NCBI GenBank assembly: GCA_019802505.1
Contig: JAFMOC010000429.1
Span: 84,501-148,500, forward strand
DNA: 64,000 nt
From: Corydoras sp. C115
Taxonomy: Eukaryota > Chordata > Actinopteri > Siluriformes > Callichthyidae
Direction: 5' to 3'
Part shown: piece by piece, positions 44,307 through 59,300 of the stretch
How positions within the stretch are numbered: the stretch's first letter is position 1
Layout: every line of letters starts with the position of its first letter
The notes under the pieces: generated by a model
Seen by the model: only the letters and a program-made list of their open reading frames with translations
Told to the model about the DNA's origin: nothing
Database searches by the model: none
Translations under genes and position numbers: made by a program

Positions 44307-47300
44307 ATTAAAAAAGCCCGTAAATAAGCAGTTTGAACCCGATTCCAGTCGACTGCTGACTCCAGTGAAACGAATCCTGCAGCGCTCGGCTTTTGAACCT
44401 TTCACTTGCGTTTCATTCCATTACCTCTCTTTCTTCAGCAGCTCCTGGCTAATGATCACCAGCTGGCCTGATGCATCATGGGATTTCTTAGTGATGGTCT
44501 CCAGTTCGGCCTCCAGACGCGTCTTCTCGTTTAGGAGGCTGTCTGTCTTTTTCTCTCCTGCGCAGACTTTATTCTCTAACGCTGCAGGTGGAAGAAGGAC
44601 GGGAGAACGTCTTTACATCGTCATGCGTTTACATTTACATTTAGTCATTTAGCAGATGCTTTTATCCAAAGCGACTTACAAATGAGAACATTACAAGTCA
44701 GAAGCCATGGAGAAAACCAACTATACTGTAAATTCATCAAACCTGATTGTTATTCGAAGCTGCACCCCCCCCCCTCTTTTTCCCGGTTCGAATCCCAATC
44801 TGGGTGGAGTTTCCATGTTCTCCCCGTGGCCGCGTGGGTTTCCTCCGGGTTCTCCGGTTTCCTCCCACAGTCCAAAAAACATGGATCAAGGTCAATTGAA
44901 TTCTCCAAATTGTCCCATATAGAGTGTGTTTGTGTGAGTGAGTGTGTGTCCAGTGATAGATTGGTGTCCAGTCCTGGGTGTATCTTCCCAGCGCCCGAAA
45001 CGTTCTCCCCTGGATGGGCATAGGGAATTCCAACCTTAATCCCAATCTGGGTGGAGTTTCCATGTTCTCCCCATGTCTGCGTGGGTTTCATCCGGGTTCT
45101 TGCCACTGTCCAAGACCATGGATCAAGGTCAATTGAATTCTCCAAATTGCCCCATAAAGAGTGTGTCTGTGTGTGTGAGTGTGTGCCCAGCGATGGATTG
45201 GCGCCCTGTCCTGGGTGTATCTGCCCAGCGCCCGAAACGTTCTCCCCTGGATGGGCATGAGGAACTCCCCCGCAACCCTAGTAGAGGATAAAACTGAAGA
45301 TAATGGATGGATGTAAATAGTGAGGCAGCATGGTGACTTAGTGGTTAGCATGTTCTCCTCTCAGCGCTGGGGATTCCTGATTGTTAAATTCATCAAACCT
45401 CATTGTAATTCGATGCTGCGGCCCCTTCCCCCCCCCTCTTTTTTTTATTTTTTATTATTATTTTTTTTCTACAACAGGTATTTGTTAAAGAGATGCGTTT
45501 TAAAAACATTTTTTTAAACAGTGCAGTCGCAATAAAGATACTAACACAATAGGTTTTTTGGACATGACATCATCACTGTTACAGTATATGAGAAAATCTA
45601 TATCTAAATCATCATTACCCTTCACATCTGCTCGTATTACAACACCTACAACTGTAATTAACTGTTATTCTTGGGGGAGGGGGGGGGGCAACGTACCCAA
45701 TCTACACTTAAAAATATAGTTGTCACAGTTCACCCTTAAGCCAATTCCATTATAAATACAGAAAACTGATCAACTGTCCAGGGACTTGTTCATGTTATAA
45801 TAATTCATTCATTCATCCATCATCTTCCACTTTATCCTCTATTAGGGTCGCAGGGGGGTGGGTTCCCCATGCTCATCAAGAGGAGAACGTTTCAGGCGCT
45901 GGGCAGTTACACCCAGGACAGGACACCAATCTATTGCTGGGCACACACTCACTCACACAAACACACTCTATATGGGGCAATTAGCAGAATTCAATTGACT
46001 TGATCCATGTTTTTGGACTGTGTAGGAAACCGGAGAACCCGGAGGAAACCCACGCAGACACGGGGAGAACATGGAAACTTCACCCATATGGGGATTCCAA
46101 CTGGGAATCCCTAGTGCTGAGAGGAGAACATGCTAACCACTAAGCCGCCTGTTATAATAATAATACATTTTATTTAGGCGGCATGGTGGTTTAGTGGTTA
46201 GCATGCTCTCCTCTCAGCGCTAGGGATTCCCGGTTCGAATTCGAATCCGGGTGGAGTTTCCATGTTCTTCCCGTGTCCACGGGGGTTTCCTCCGGGTTCT
46301 CCGGTTTCCTCCCACAGTCCAAAAACATGGATCAAGGTCAATTGAATTCTCCAAATTGCCCCATATAGAGTGTGTCTGTGTGAGTGAGTGTGTGTCCAGT
46401 GATAGATTGGTGTCCTGTTCTGGGTGTATCTGCCCAGCACCCGAAACGTTCTCCCCTGGATGGGCATGGGGTACCCCCGCTCCCCCCCGCCCACGACCCT
46501 AGTAGAGGATAAAGTGGAAGATAATGGATGGATGGAAATTGCCTAAAATTAGTTGCCTAGTTACACTTTGTTCTGAGTAAATGGTAACAAATAATGACCA
46601 CATTTTCTTTTTTTTTTTTTTGAAATAAAACAAACTAAATAAGCCCAATTAGTGGTTAGTATGTTCTCCTCTCAGCACTAGGGATTCCAGGTTCATATCC
46701 CAATCTGGGTGGAGTTTCCATGTTCTCCCTGTGTCCGCGTGGGTTTCCTCCGGGTTCTCCGGTTTCCTCCCACAGTCCAAAAACATGGATCAAGGTCAAT
46801 TGAATGCTCCAAATTGCCCCATATAGAGTGTGTATGTGTGAGTGAGTGTGGGCCCAGTGATAGATTGGCGCCCTGTCCTGGGTCTATCTGCCCAGCGCCC
46901 AGGGAACCTCCCTGGGTGACCCTAATAGAGGATAAAGCAGAAGATAATGGATGGATAAGCCCAGGGGAGGCTAACGAAACGTATTTGCTGGAATAGTCTA
47001 TTGCTGACTTTGAAATTAAGCACCATTTCTAAGATTATGTATCAGGGCTGAAGCAGCATTTGGTACGATTGAGCGGCTGCATTATGTTACAAACAATAAA
47101 AACTGACATTGCAGCAGGAAGCCCTCAACCTATTATGATGACAAACTGTATGCTGGGTTTGCCGTTTTCCATTTAATAGCTTTCAAATAGTAATGAAAAG
47201 AACCATCTGAAACATCCCACAAGATGCTGACACTAAAATTATTACACTGATTTTAAGTAGGCGGCACGGTGGCTTAGTGGTTAGCATGTTCTCCTCTCAG

Positions 47301-49058
47301 CGCTAGGGATTCCCGGTTCAAATCCCAATCTGGGTGGAGTTTCCATGTTCTCCCCGTGTCCACGTTGGTTTCCTCCGGGATCTCTGGTTTCCTCCCACAG
47401 TCCAAAACACATGGATCAAATTCAGCTGAATTCTCCAAATTGCCCCATATAGAGTGTGTTGGTGTGTGTGAGTGGATGTGTGCCCAGTGATAGATTGGTG
47501 CCCAAAACATTCTCCCCTGGATGGCCACCCCCACCCCCCACGAACCTAGTTGAGGATAAAGCGGAAGATAATGGATGGATGGATGATTTCAAGTATTCAT
47601 TCATTCATTCATTATCTTCCGTTTTATTCTCTATTAGGTTGCGGGGGAAGGGGGTTCCCCATGCCCATCCAGGGGAGAACGTTTCGGGCACTGGGCAGAT
47701 ACACCCAGGACAGGGCGCCAATCTATCGCTTGACACACACTCACTCACACAGACACACTCTATATGGGGCAATTTGGAGAACTCAATTGACTTGATCCAT
47801 GTTTTTGGACTGAAACCGGAGAACCCGTAGGAAACCCACGTTTTAAGTAATTTTATTTAATTTAATTTTAAAAAAGGTTATTTATTTAGTACATTGTCTC
47901 AGAGCAGCTTTACAGAGTTAAGTATCCAGCTGTTTTTGTTCTATTCACACAGCAGGAACTCGAGATTATTTACTGAAGCAATAAGGCATGAGCAGGAATG
48001 CATTATATTGTAGCTACACATCTTTTTTTGATTAATTTACAATATTGCACACCCACTCGTGCCTTACTGCATTTATAAAACGATATCAAACACACTATAA
48101 TTTTTGGTGTTCACTATAAAAATTGGTTTGCTATTTATATTAATTTGTATTTTGATGGTTCATCATTTTAAAAAAGATTGTATTTCAAGCATTGATATGA
48201 ATGTAAGGTGCTCAGAGATGTGTGTTATTGTGAAAAATGCTGTACAAACGGCTCAGCCAATCAGATTTAAGGGCCGTAAATACCCATTTTATAAGACTCT
48301 TCTGTATATCTGTTCTGGATATCCACAGCAATGTAATTAATATATATATATATATATATATACAGTATATATGGGCGGCACGGTGGCTTAGTGGTTAGCG
48401 CATTTGCCTCTAGGCTCTTGGGATTCCCGGTTCGAATCCCCATCTGGGTGGAGTTTCCATGTTCTCCCCGTGTCCATGTGGGTTTCCTCCGGGTTCTCCG
48501 GTGTCTTCCCACAGTCCAAAAACATGGATCAAGTCAATTGAATTCTCCAAATTGCCCCATATAGAGTGTGTCTGTGTGTGAGTGTGTGCCCAGCGATGGA
48601 TTGGCGCCCTGTCCTGGGTGTATCTGCCCAGCACCCGAAACGTTCTCCCCTGGATGGGCATGGGGAACCCCATCGCGACCCTAATAGAGGATAAAGTGGA
48701 AGATAATGAATGAATGATTGGACTATATATATATAGTCCAAAAACATGGATCAATTCTCCAAATTCTTCAAATTGCCCCATATAGAGTGTGTCTGTCTGA
48801 GTGTTTGTGTCCAGGGATAGATTGGCGTCCTGTCCTGGGTGTATCTGCCCAGTGCCCGAAACATTCTCCCCTGAATGGGCATGGGCATGGGGAACCCCCC
48901 CCACGACCCTAGTAGAGGATAAAGTGGAAGATAATGGATGGATGAATATTTATATATACTTCATACTTCATGGAAAAACTCAGTTTTAGAAGTGCAGTTT
49001 TTAAATCTTTGAACAATGTTGGGACATGATGTTGAGGTGGGTAGTGGTGATTAAGGTT

Positions 49059-49095
<37 letters not shown>

Positions 49096-52000
49096 TATTA
49101 AGATATTAAGATGTTACAAATGTTACAAAAAATGTTACAAATACTCTTTGAAAACTCAGAACAAGTTAATCAAACTATTAACACAACGATTATTAATCAA
49201 CATTAAACACACTGTGTGTACTGCGGCTTAGAGTTTTAAATGCTACTGATATCAGCAATGTGCTCAGTGATACACATTTTTTAAACTATCATCACAATAA
49301 TAATAATTAAGAGGATTTTACTGCTGTGTCCCGTCAGGGTGTAATGAATAATAATGAATGATACCTGTAATCTGTGTCTTCAGGTCTTCAACTTGGGTTG
49401 TAAGAGTGGACACTTCTTTTTCTCTCTTCACCAGTTTTTCTAATGTATCTGTAAACAAGCATCAAGCATTTAATAACATTACAGTCCATCCATTATCTTC
49501 TGCTTTATCCTCTACTAGGGTCAGAGGGGAGGGGGGTTCTCCATGCCCATCCAGGGGAGAACGTTTCGGGTGCTGAGCAGATACACCCAGGACAGGACAC
49601 CAATCTATCACTGGACACACACTCACACAGACACACTCTATATGGGGCAATTTGGAGAACTCAATTGACCTTGAGAGTGGCACGGTGGCTTAGTGGTTAG
49701 CATGTTCTCCTCTCAGCACTAGGGATTCCCGGTTCGAATCCCCATCTGGGTGGAGTTTCCATGTTCTCCCCGTGTCCGTGTGGGTTTCCTCCGGGTTCTC
49801 CGGTTTCCTCCCACAGTCCAAAAACATGGATCAAGTCAATTGAGTTCTCCAAATTGCCCCATATAGAGTGTGTCTGTGTGAGTGATTTTGATGCCCAGCG
49901 ATATATTGGTCCTGTCCTGGGTGTATCTGCCCAGCGCCTGAGACGTTCTCCCCTGGATGGGCATGGGGAACCCCCCCCCCCCGCAACCCTAATAAAAGAT
50001 AAAGCGGGAGATAATGAATGAATGAATTGACTTGATCCATGTTTTTTGGACTGTGGGAGGAAACCGGAGAACCCGGAGGAAACCCACGCGGACACGGGGA
50101 GTACATGGAAACGCCACCCAGATTGGGATTCGAACCGGGAATCCCTAATGCTGAGAGGAGAACATGCTAACCACTAAACCACCGTGCCGCCCAACAGTAC
50201 AAATATATTCATTAGACAGCTTTGCAGGGAGACATTCGTCTGTCAGCGCTGGGGATCGAGATTCGAATCCCAATCTGGGTGGAGTTTCCATGTTCTCCCC
50301 GTGTCTGTGTGGGTTTCCTCTGGGTTCTCCGGTTTGCTCCCACAGTCCAAAAACATGGATCAAGGTCAATTGAATTCTCCAAATTGCCCCATATACAGTA
50401 GAGTGTGTCTGTGTGAGTGAGTGATGGATTGGCCACCTGTCCTGGGTGTGTCTGCCCAACACTTAAAACGTTCTCCCGTGATGGGCATGGGGAACTAACC
50501 CCCCCCCCCCCCCCGACCATAGTTCCTAGTATAGAATAATGGGGAAGATAAAGAGAACTGAAACCTACCTTCCATGTTCTGCTTTAGCTTGATCTTCTCC
50601 TCAGACGTGTCATTATTTTCAATCATCTGAAGGAAAGAACATATTGTAGACAATGTTTGTACAATTCCACAATAAAACAATATTTTAAAATTAATTAATT
50701 CCCCGTTACCCCAAAACTCAGCAGGGGTGTCAAACTCAATTGCACCGGGGGCCGAAACTCAAAGCACACATTAGGCCACGTGCCCAGCAGAATAAACATT
50801 TATTAAACACACGAAGAGTAAATGTGCTCTGAACGTAAATAAAAAACAGGCAGCGCTACGGATTCCCAGTTCGAATCCCCATCTGGGTGGAGTTTCCATG
50901 TTGTCCCCATGTCCGCGTGGGTTTCCTCCGGGTTCTCCGGTTTCCTCCCACAGTCCAAAAACATGGATCAAGGTCAGCTGAATTCTCCAAACTGCCCCAT
51001 ATAGAGTGTGTGAGTGAGTGAGTGTGTGTCCAGTGATAGATTGGCATCCTGTCCTGGGTGTATCTGCCCAGCGCCCAAAACGTTCTCCCCTGGATGGGGG
51101 ACACCCCCCCTGCAACCCCAGTGGAGGATGAAGCAGAAGATGGATGGATGATCCAAGGCTCAGGACGGCATGTTGGTTTAGTGGTTGGCATGTTCTCCTC
51201 TCAGCGCTAGGGATTCCTAGTTCGAATCCCAATCTAGGTGGAGTTTCCATGTTCTCCCCATGTCCGCGTGGGATTCCTCCGGGTTCTCCGGTTTCCTCCC
51301 ACAGTCCCAAAACATGGATCAAGGTCAATTGTGTGTCTGTGTATGTGAGTGAGTGTGTGCTCAGCGATAGATTGGCGCCCTGTCCTGGGAGACGTTCTCC
51401 TCTGGATGGGCATGGGGAACTACCCCATGACCCTAGTAGAGGATAAAGCGGAAAATAATGGATGGATGGAGGGATCTTGAGTTTGACACCTTTGCTCTAA
51501 AATAATAATATTATTCTGTATATCGTACAATGACAGCATAATGATTTGCTCCCCCATGAACTGCGGTGCTGTTAATTTTAATTCTAAAATATAATTTGCC
51601 CCATTGTGTTCCACTCTACGCCCTGTCAGACTCACATTGACATCAGGGCTGATGCGCTGTGTATCAAAAGCCTGCAGCCTGTTCTCACTAACCCTCAGCT
51701 TTTCCTGTAGGTCTCGAATCTCAGCCTTGCTCTGAGCATCGGCCTTCTGCAGGGCTTCATAGTCGGCCATCTTCTTCTCCGCCAAGTCCAGCCGCTCTTT
51801 TAACTCCTTATGTTCTACCTGCATCATCTCCGGTGGCTCATTGAGGTCTTGCCCGTTCCTTATGTTCTCTTCGCTCTCCTCCAGCCTATCATGAAGCTCT
51901 TGGACCTTGGCTCGAAGCTCCTCACGCTCTTTGGCCAGCACAGCCACCTCGATTTCATGCTTGGCCTTGAGGTTCTCAACCTCCAGCTGATGCTCCATCC

Positions 52001-55000
52001 TCAGGCTCTCCACAGTGGCCCTCATTTCCACCGTCGGACCTTCTCCGTCCCCTCCGTTGGTCTCCTCGGACTTGGAGTTGTTAATAAGCGAGGATTTGAG
52101 TTCCTCCAGAGCACGTTGGTGGTCTCCAACCAGGGCGTCCAACTTGGTCTTCCAGCCGTCCATCATTTCCATATTCTCCCGTGTGGCCTGCTGGAGCCTC
52201 TGACGCAGCTTCGTGAGCTCGGTCACCTGGCGCTCGGTAGTGACCCGGAGTCGCTCCGTTTCCTGCCGACTGGTGGTCAACATAGCTTCGTAGTGTTCGC
52301 GTAGCTGGATGCTTTCTTCACGCCGGGCCGATTCCAGTCGCTCTCGAAGAACAAGAGCATCAGAGCTCGGAACTGTGTCTTCTCCCTCCACCATGTTTGA
52401 GACGCTCTCTGCAGGCGCCCCTGCAGCTCGTCCACCTCGGCCTTACGGAGGGTTAATTCCTCTTCTAGCTGCATAACGCGACTCTTGTCCTCCACTGTGG
52501 TTTGCTGGAGAACAGAAAAGATGTTTACATTGTATTTCGGGTTGGGTGGCACAAGTTTCTAGTTTCTAGAACATTTCTTCATTGACGTCATTGAGCACGA
52601 TGACCGAATGGTCATTTCTAAACCAGTAGAGAACCTCAGTCATGCCATATTATTGTGGAGTCGGTAGCTAAGAGTTAAGTTCAAAGATTCAAGGAGATTT
52701 TATTGTCATTTACGTAGCATGTGGTACATGAAATGTAAATGGAATACCGTTTCACAGACCCTAAGTGGTAGAATTTCAAATTTTTATATTTAAATATTAT
52801 GTTAAAATTAGGTGGCTTAGTGGTTAGCATGTTCTCCTCTCAGCGCTGGGGATTCCCGGTTCGAATCCCAATATGGGTCTGTGTACTCCAGGTTCTCCGG
52901 TTTCCCACAGTCCAAAAAAACATGGATCAAGGTCAATTGACTTCTCCAAATTGCCCCATATAGAATGTGTGTGTGAGTGAGTGTGTGTCCAGCAATTTTC
53001 TCCTCTCAGCACCAATCTGGGGGGAGTTTCCATGTTCTCCCCGTGTCCGTGTGGGTTTCCTCCAGGTTCTCCGGTTTCCTCCCACAGTCCAAAAACATGA
53101 ATCAAGATCAAGTGAGTTCTCCAAATTGCCCTATATAGAGTGGGTGTGTGTGAGTGAGTGTGTGTCCAGTGATAGATTGGCGTCCTGTCCTGGGTGTATC
53201 TGCCCAGCGCCCAAAACGTTCTCCCCTGGATGGGTATAGGGAATTCCAACCTTAATCCCAATCTGGGTGGGGTTTCCATGTTCTCCCCGTATCCCCGTGC
53301 GTGGGTTTTATCCAGGTTCCTGCCACTGTCCAAGACCAAGGGTTAATTGGATCAAGGTCAATTGAATTCTCCAAATTGCCCCATATAGAGTGTGTGTCTG
53401 TGTGAGTGAGTATGTGTCCAGTATTAGATAGACTTCCTGTCCTGGATGTATCTGCCCAGCGCCCAAAACATTCTCCCCTGGAAGAGCATGGGGAACCCCC
53501 CCCCCCCATCACGACCCTAGTAGAGGATAAAGCGGAAGATAATGAATGTTAGAATTGGATGGTAGAATTAGGGCAGCATGGTGGCTTGGTGGTTAGCATG
53601 TTCTCCTCTCAGCACTAGGGATTCCCGGTTCGAATCCCCACCTGGGTGGAGTTTCCATGTTCTCCCCGTGTCCACGTGGGTTTCCTCCGGGTTCTCCGGT
53701 TTCCTCCCACAGTCCAAAAACATGGATCAAGGTCAACTGAATTCTCCAAATTGCCCCATATAGAGTGTGTTTGTGTGTGTAAGTGTGTGTCCAGTGCAAT
53801 AGATTGACGTCCTGTCTGGGTATATCTGCCCAGTGACTGAAACTTTCTCCCCCCACGACCATACTAGAGGATAAAGCAGAAGATAATGGATGGATGACTG
53901 TGGTTCACTAAACAGGTCAGATTAGACTCATTTGCATTTGCATTTTAGTGAATAACAATGGGAAATGTTCTGCAGAATTGTTTAGTCGTTGCTGATGCAT
54001 TGTGAATATACATGCACACTATTGATAACTGAGCTGAATCAACGTCAGCCCATAATCAACTGCTCCAAACCAAACCAATCAATAGTATAGAAAGTGCAAC
54101 CTAGAAGAAGAAAGTAAACAGACCCAGGAAAGCCATTCTGTGCACCTACAAGCAGGCAAGCTAGTGTGAGATGATGCAGAACACACACATTCACCAAGCT
54201 GTTAAAAGAACCCGTTAAAGTGGCCCAGGTTTGATGGAAAGCAAGTGTAGGGTTAGTGTTCACAGAGCAAGTCATGTAGCTAGAACTTGGTCCATTTCTC
54301 GCATTTCTCAGGAAATCACCGAAGGGACGTGTCGTCATCGGACAACGGCGGAGAACGTTTGGAGAGGCAATCCAAAGAGGGAAAAGAAAAATCGAGACGA
54401 CAGCAGCCTTCTGGCTTCTGATCGCTGATTTCGAAAAGAAAAGTGCTAAGAAAGTCTACACACAGAGCGAACAGAAGACTGCATTTGATTTCACCTTGAA
54501 ACTCTTACCCAACCTCATGGGTGTTGGCGGATGGTGACGTCTGCCCTGTTAATAAATAGCAAATCTTGAGAAATGGGAATTTGGCTCACTGATTCCTCTT
54601 TAAAAATCTCGCAAACAATGGAAATACAACAAAGGATGACTTTCACAGCATGAAGAGTACAGCTACACATTTTAAGCTTACGTCTATTACTTTTATTATT
54701 AATAATAATAATGAGGTGTGGTTGCAAGGTGGCTTGGTGGTTAGCATGTTCTCCTCTCAGCACTAGGGATTCTCGGTTCGAATCCCAATCTGGGTGGAGT
54801 TTCCATGTTCTCCCCGTGTCCGCGTGGGTTTCCTCCGGGTTCTCCGGTTTCCTCCCACAGTCCAAAAACATGGATCAAGGTCAATTGAATTCTCCAAATT
54901 CATTCATTCATTATCTCCCGCTTTATCCTCTAGTAGGGTCGCGGTGGGGTTCCCCATGCCCATCCAGGGGAGAACGTCTTGGGCGCTGGGCAGATAGACC

Positions 55001-55741
55001 CAGGACAGGACGCCAATCTATCGCTGGGCACACACTCACTCACACAGACACACTCTATATGGGGCAATTTGGAGAATTCAATTGACTTGATCCATGTTTT
55101 TGGGACTGTGGGAGGAAACCGGAGAACCCGGAGGAAACCCACGCAGACACGGGGGCGACATGGAAACTCCACCCAGATGGGGATTCGAACCGGGAATCCC
55201 TAGAGCTGAGAGGAGAACGTGCTAACCACTAAGCCACCGTGCCGCCAATTCTCCAAATTGCCCCATATAGAGTGTGTCTGTGTGAGTGAGTGACCCTGTG
55301 AACCTAATAGAGGATAAAGCAGAAGATAATGGATGGATGGATGAATTAAATGCTGGTAACACTTAAAATTTGATTATATTGCATTCAATGTGTTGCTTTT
55401 TAAGAATATTTTGCCGTGCTTAAATTTAGTGTTACTTTTATCCTTTATTATATTTTTGTTTGTATAACACTAAATGGGGCATCTGTGACTCTTGCAATTT
55501 CCTCACTGTTTCTTATGTTTGTTATTAATTTAATGTCAACACAAAATAACATTATGTTACCGAAAAAAAGTCTTTTGCTGAGTATTAACACAAACTATTC
55601 AAATCTTTGGTGAAAACCAAAGTAAACAGACAAGTTTGCTGCATATTAAATTTATATTAGTTGCCCCACTCGGTCTAAAGTTCCAGCTACCGGCATAATA
55701 TGTATTTTTCTTATGAATGTCGGCATGACGATGTTGCAATA

Positions 55742-55795
<54 letters not shown>

Positions 55796-56193
55796 TAGGG
55801 GTGAGCTGCAATATTCGCTGATTCGACAATTCGATTCAGAGAACCGTTGTCGACTATGAACCTCATAGTCGAATGTACCATTTTGACCACATGGGGGTGC
55901 CCATGGCTGCTGCTAAGCATTAGTTTTTACATGAAATGTCTTTGTTTTTGTTATATATATAGCCTTTTGTCAAATAAAATCATCATAATTTCTAGAAAAA
56001 AAAAAGAAAAACAAAAAAAAAGTTTTTCTTTTGTTAGAAAAACAAGTAAAATATAAAAAAAAATATATTTTTTAAAAACTATGCTATTAGCGCCATCTTG
56101 TGGTAAAATTTTAACCGATTCGACTATCAGTCGACTATAGGGAAAATCTGACGAATCAGATTCGACTATGAAAATCTGTAGTTGAATACAGCC

Positions 56194-56267
<74 letters not shown>

Positions 56268-56268
56268 T

Positions 56269-56350
<82 letters not shown>

Positions 56351-59300
56351 TATATATAGCATATATATATATATAGCATTCTGGTTAGATGCTATCTACA
56401 TTTCATTGGCCCTGTACTTCTATTGTGCACAATGACAATGAAGTTGAATCTAATCTAATCTAATCTAATCTTGCGAATAATTAATTATAATTTTGTATAA
56501 TTAATTAGGACTGACTGTAAAAAAAAATATTGTCTCATCCTGTGTGCACTAGATGTAACCTGACCTGAACCTGGGTTTGTACTATGTTTTAAAGAATATC
56601 AGAAAAAATGGTTATATGCTGTTTTTTTAAAACGTGTGAAGGATGTGCATCTTGAGTAGTTCAGCCATATACAGAACCAGTCAAAAGTTTGTACACACCG
56701 CCTTCCAGATCCATTGTCTATGGATCTCCACTTACCATATACTGTAGATGGACTTTAGGAAACAACCCATTTAAAGAAAGGGAAATGAGTACGGGTGTAA
56801 AATGGAAATGGAAATAAGTGAGAAGAATGAGGTTCTAGAAGAAGATGAGGAAACCCTCAACAGAACAGCAACAGAACAGCACTGCATGACCAGCCAGAAC
56901 TACGAAGGTCTCCACCATTCCAACGACTCATTTCAATATGAAATACACCTACACGGCCAAAGATGAAAAGTCGCCTTGCATGATTAAGAGATGAAATGTG
57001 AGCCAATATGTTAAATTCATTCATTTATTCATTATCTTCCGCTTTATCCTCTATTAGAGGGGGGGGGGTTTCCCATGCCCATCCAGGGGAGAACGTTTCG
57101 GGCGCTGGGCAGATACACCCAGGACAGGGCGCCAATCTATGGCTGGGCACACACTCACTCACGCATACACACTCTATATGGGGCAATTTGGAGAACTCAA
57201 TTGACTTGATCCATGTTTTTGGAATGTGGGAGGAAACCGGAGAACCCGGAGGAAACCCACGCAGACACGGGGAGAACATGGAAACTCCACCCAGATGGGA
57301 ATTCGAACCGGGAATCCCTAGCGCTGAGAGGAGAACGTGCTAACCACTAAGCCACCATACCGCCCATATGTTAAATTAAAACAATAAAATAAAGTAATTC
57401 ATCTCAAATGTCGTCAATCGGGGAATCGTTGGAGTTGATTGACATTTTAAGCTATAATTACATTGACATTAAATCATTATAGACTTCCAAATGAGAACAC
57501 CACATAGTTATGGAGAACATTATCTATAGAATTATCAAACCTGAGCGTTATCTGATCCTGCACACCCCCCCCTTATTTTTTCCTCAACACCAGGTGTTTG
57601 TTAAAAAGATGCGTCTTCAGTTGTTTCTTAAAAATGGCGAGTGATTCTGTCTTACGGACAGAGTTGGGAAGATGGTTCCACCATTTTGCAGTGGTGAACG
57701 CCACGGAGTGAGAATGAGCTCCTCGGTGAGGTGGAACCACCAGGCGACAATTATCACTGGAGCCAATTGAACTAGCCGGAGTGTATGTTGAAAATATAGA
57801 GTGAAGGTAAGAGGGGCAGATCCAGAAATGGTTCTGTAGATCAGAGTCAGTGACTTGTACTGTCCGCGTGAGTTTCCTCCCACAGTCCAAAAACATGGAT
57901 CAAGGTCAATTGTATTCTCCAAATTGCCCCATATAGAGTGAGTTTGTGTGAGTGTGTGTGTATCCAGTGATAGAATGGCATCCTGTCCTGGGTGTATCTG
58001 AAAAACTTTCTCCCCTGGATGGGCATGGGACCCTAGTAGAGGATAAAGTGGAAGGTAATGGATGAATTTTATGTTAGGAGTGGAACGGTGGCTTAGTGGT
58101 TGGCATGTTCTCCTCTCAGCGTTTGGAATCCCAATCTGGGTGGAGTTTCCATGTTCTCCCCGTATCCGCGTGGGTTTCTTCCGGGTTCTCTGGTTTCTTC
58201 CCACAGTCCAAAAACATGGATCAAGGTCAACTGAATTCTCCAAATTGCCCCATATAGAGTGTAGTAGAGGATAAAGCGGAAGATAATGGATGGATGGATC
58301 TATTTCAATGACTTGCATTAGATTTCATTTCTGTAAACATCGCATGTACAAACCTAAAGATAACAAAGCTTTTTATTTAACTGCAAGTATTTTTAATAAA
58401 CTGCAATAAAAATATGTTCATAATTCCAATACTATAATTAATACTATAATATCTGTTCGACTTAAAAAAATCTAGACTACAAAATCCCACTTATTTGTTT
58501 TATAGTGTATTATTGCTGTATACAAAAGCACATTATATATATATATATATGATGAATAATGGAGACCTTGAATGCTGGATATGTGCAAAGCCAAAGCAGG
58601 GCTGCTAAAGCAAAGGTCAAATCTCATGTGCCGCAAGCCAAGCAGAGCAAAAATGAAGGAGTTTCAAATGGCTACAGGCAGACGGGACATCTACTCTCGC
58701 TACACGGTTACCATCTTCTCTTCTAACTCTTTCTGAAGCTTGTCTGCTTTGGATTTCTCCAAACGCAGATTGCGTTCGAGCTGCCGAATACGGGCATGCT
58801 CCAGTTTGGTCTGAGTCTATAGGGAGAGAAACAGAGGAACAGGACAGGGGACAGGAAGGAGAGCAGAGACACAGAACAGGACAGGAGATCGATGTGAGAA
58901 CAGAGCACATTAACCCTGGACAGGCCTGGAGAACATACAGAGAACATCTGCACCATATGGAAGGATCTGAGCATCTGATTGGTCTTGTCCTCTTAGCTAG
59001 AGGACAAAGGACCTAACAAAAAACTTTAAGACTACATTTCTATTTGATTTTATTATTTTTATTTATTATACAGTATATGCATTAGAGTAGTTGTATAGTC
59101 AGGACATTATTAGATATAATATAATGACTAGGGGTGAGCTGCAATATTCGCTGATTCGACGATTCGATTCGGAGAACCGTAGTCGACTATGAACCTCATA
59201 GTCGAATGTACCATTTTGACCACATGGGGGAGCCCATGGCTGCTGCTAAGCATTAGTTTTTACATGAAATGTCTTTGTTTTCGTTATATATATATAGCCT

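Larger units (their letters stand above)
50723..51496 (+). mobile_element. hAT-type MITE with TIR GTGTCAAACTCA, split by two SINEs
   Basis: The left end is CAGGGGTGTCAAACTCA near 50723; the right end is TTGAGTTTGACACC near 51478. This inverted pair is typical of a widespread vertebrate hAT-derived MITE. The middle is occupied by SINEs at 50853-51150 and 51165-51473. I could not confirm an 8-bp target duplication. Confidence 0.7.

Noticed and set aside
51810..52304. 164-codon plus-strand ORF
   Set aside because: It is the antisense shadow of the large CLIP2 coiled-coil exon.
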